Positions 61,133 to 64,000 of a DNA stretch of 64,000 nt are shown in pieces. The stretch's first letter is position 1. Every line of letters begins with the position of its first letter. Both the position numbers and the translations under genes were made by a program. The notes under the pieces were generated by a model. The model was not told where the DNA came from. It was given only the letters and a program-made list of their open reading frames with translations, and ran no database searches. The DNA comes from Wolbachia endosymbiont (group A) of Anomoia purmunda (lineage in GTDB: Bacteria; Pseudomonadota; Alphaproteobacteria; Rickettsiales; Anaplasmataceae), in contig NZ_OX366362.1 of assembly GCF_947251545.1 (NCBI RefSeq), forward strand, positions 1,240,001-1,304,000, given 5' to 3'.

Positions 61133-61665
61133 GTCATGCCAGTGCTTGACACTGGCATCCAGTCTTTATTATGCAGCCACTTGGTTAGAATTAAGTCTTC
61201 TGGATCCCAGTGTCAAGCACTGGGATGACATCATCATAAAGGAACCAGTGTCAGCTACTTGAATGACATCATAGGGACACTGGGATGACAGGGGGGAGAG
61301 GCTACTTGGATGACACCATATAGGCTACTTAGAGGACCCAAAAAGGGTGTCATTCCAGTGCCAAGCACTGGAATCCAGTTTTCCATATAATCTCATTGAA
61401 AATGTTGTAACCACTTTCTGTGCTAGTTTGCTTGCTTACAAGCAAACTTTCCTGGATCCCAGTGTCAAGCACTGGGATGACGAGAAAGGAGCACTGGGAT
61501 CTAGGAATTTTATTAAGTTGGTAAGCATAAAAGTAGCCGTTTTATGCTAAAATACAACGTTTTGATGATTATGGAAATGCTGAATCCCAGTGTCACGCAC
61601 TGGGATGACAAGAAGAGGGCACTGCCCTCTTGGATGGAAACCAGTGTCAGCTACTTGAATGACAC
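61133..61665. repeat. Cluster of palindromic elements, locus 2
   Basis: At least seven palindromes, such as TGTCATGCCAGTGCTTGACA/CTGGCATCC (61133-61161), GGATCCCAGTGTCAAGCACT/GGGATGACA (about 61201-61230 and 61453-61482), and AATCCCAGTGTCACGCACTG/GGATGACA (about 61582-61609). The composite 61341-61482 matches 38838-38957 in reverse. No gene is visible. Confidence 0.85.
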
Positions 61666-61709
61666 AGTTTTTGCTTAAACCCGTAACGTTCGTACATTTT
61701 GCTAAAAGT

Positions 61710-64000
<2,291 letters not shown>

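Noticed and set aside
61347-61550. 67-codon frame in repeat locus 2
   Set aside because: Composed of palindromic elements; the reverse locus at 39 kb does not keep the frame.

Overview
The window looks like a piece of a Wolbachia chromosome (Alphaproteobacteria, Rickettsiales) carrying part of a WO-type prophage. The evidence is the gene set read together: lambda-type head genes joined to P2-type baseplate genes, an ankyrin gene inside the packaging operon, a large serine recombinase, many different insertion-sequence remnants, short palindromic elements repeated between and inside genes, a VirB2/VirB4 pair without a full vir operon, and AT-rich core genes in unrelated order. Strain cannot be assigned from the sequence alone.

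Positions 1-26.2 kb are prophage. Minus-strand structural genes run from the small terminase subunit (14.6 kb) leftwards through ankyrin protein, large terminase, gpW, portal, S49 protease/scaffold, decoration protein, capsid, connector, minor tail Z, baseplate V, PAAR, W, J and I, and leave the window at base 1. The portal gene is broken by an intact IS3-family element lying next to a truncated IS4-family element, with portal sequence missing, so this copy is probably unable to package DNA. Next come a RuvC-like resolvase, an AT-rich repeat stretch, a dead IS630 element, a sigma-factor-like gene, and a plus-strand replication/recombination cassette (Sak4-like ATPase, possible ssDNA-binding protein, RepA-like helicase, TOPRIM primase-helicase). 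A divergent minus-strand pair of unknown genes and the serine integrase close the prophage.

The most interesting thing I found is a shared promoter-like element, TTGRAC-N17-TGTATA, present at four places in the prophage, each pointing at a phage gene and three of them 26-27 nt from a start codon. One copy is back to back with a second promoter that carries a palindromic operator-like site, a layout resembling a lysogeny switch, between the integrase and the unknown two-gene operon.

Positions 26.5-64 kb are chromosomal: acpS-proS; an insertion-sequence graveyard (IS3, IS110, IS66, 28.3-31.3 kb) and a PD-(D/E)XK 'Rpn' gene; nuoD; argD; a CNNM/CorC protein; gapR-ubiX-folD; rnc; pyrD; tRNA-Cys; class I aldolase; a membrane J-domain protein; clpA; recR; a KAP-like NTPase; a proline/serine-rich possible effector; pdhC; an SH3 protein; a secretion-related locus (virB2, virB4, a 990-residue exported Cys-rich protein); a Ser-rich membrane protein; a nitronate monooxygenase-like enzyme; cytochrome b561; and gyrB, cut by the window edge. 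Palindromic elements lie inside the coding sequence of ubiX, pdhC, the SH3 gene and the Ser-rich membrane protein. Two repeat clusters at about 39 kb and 61 kb are inverted copies of each other and bracket 21 kb.
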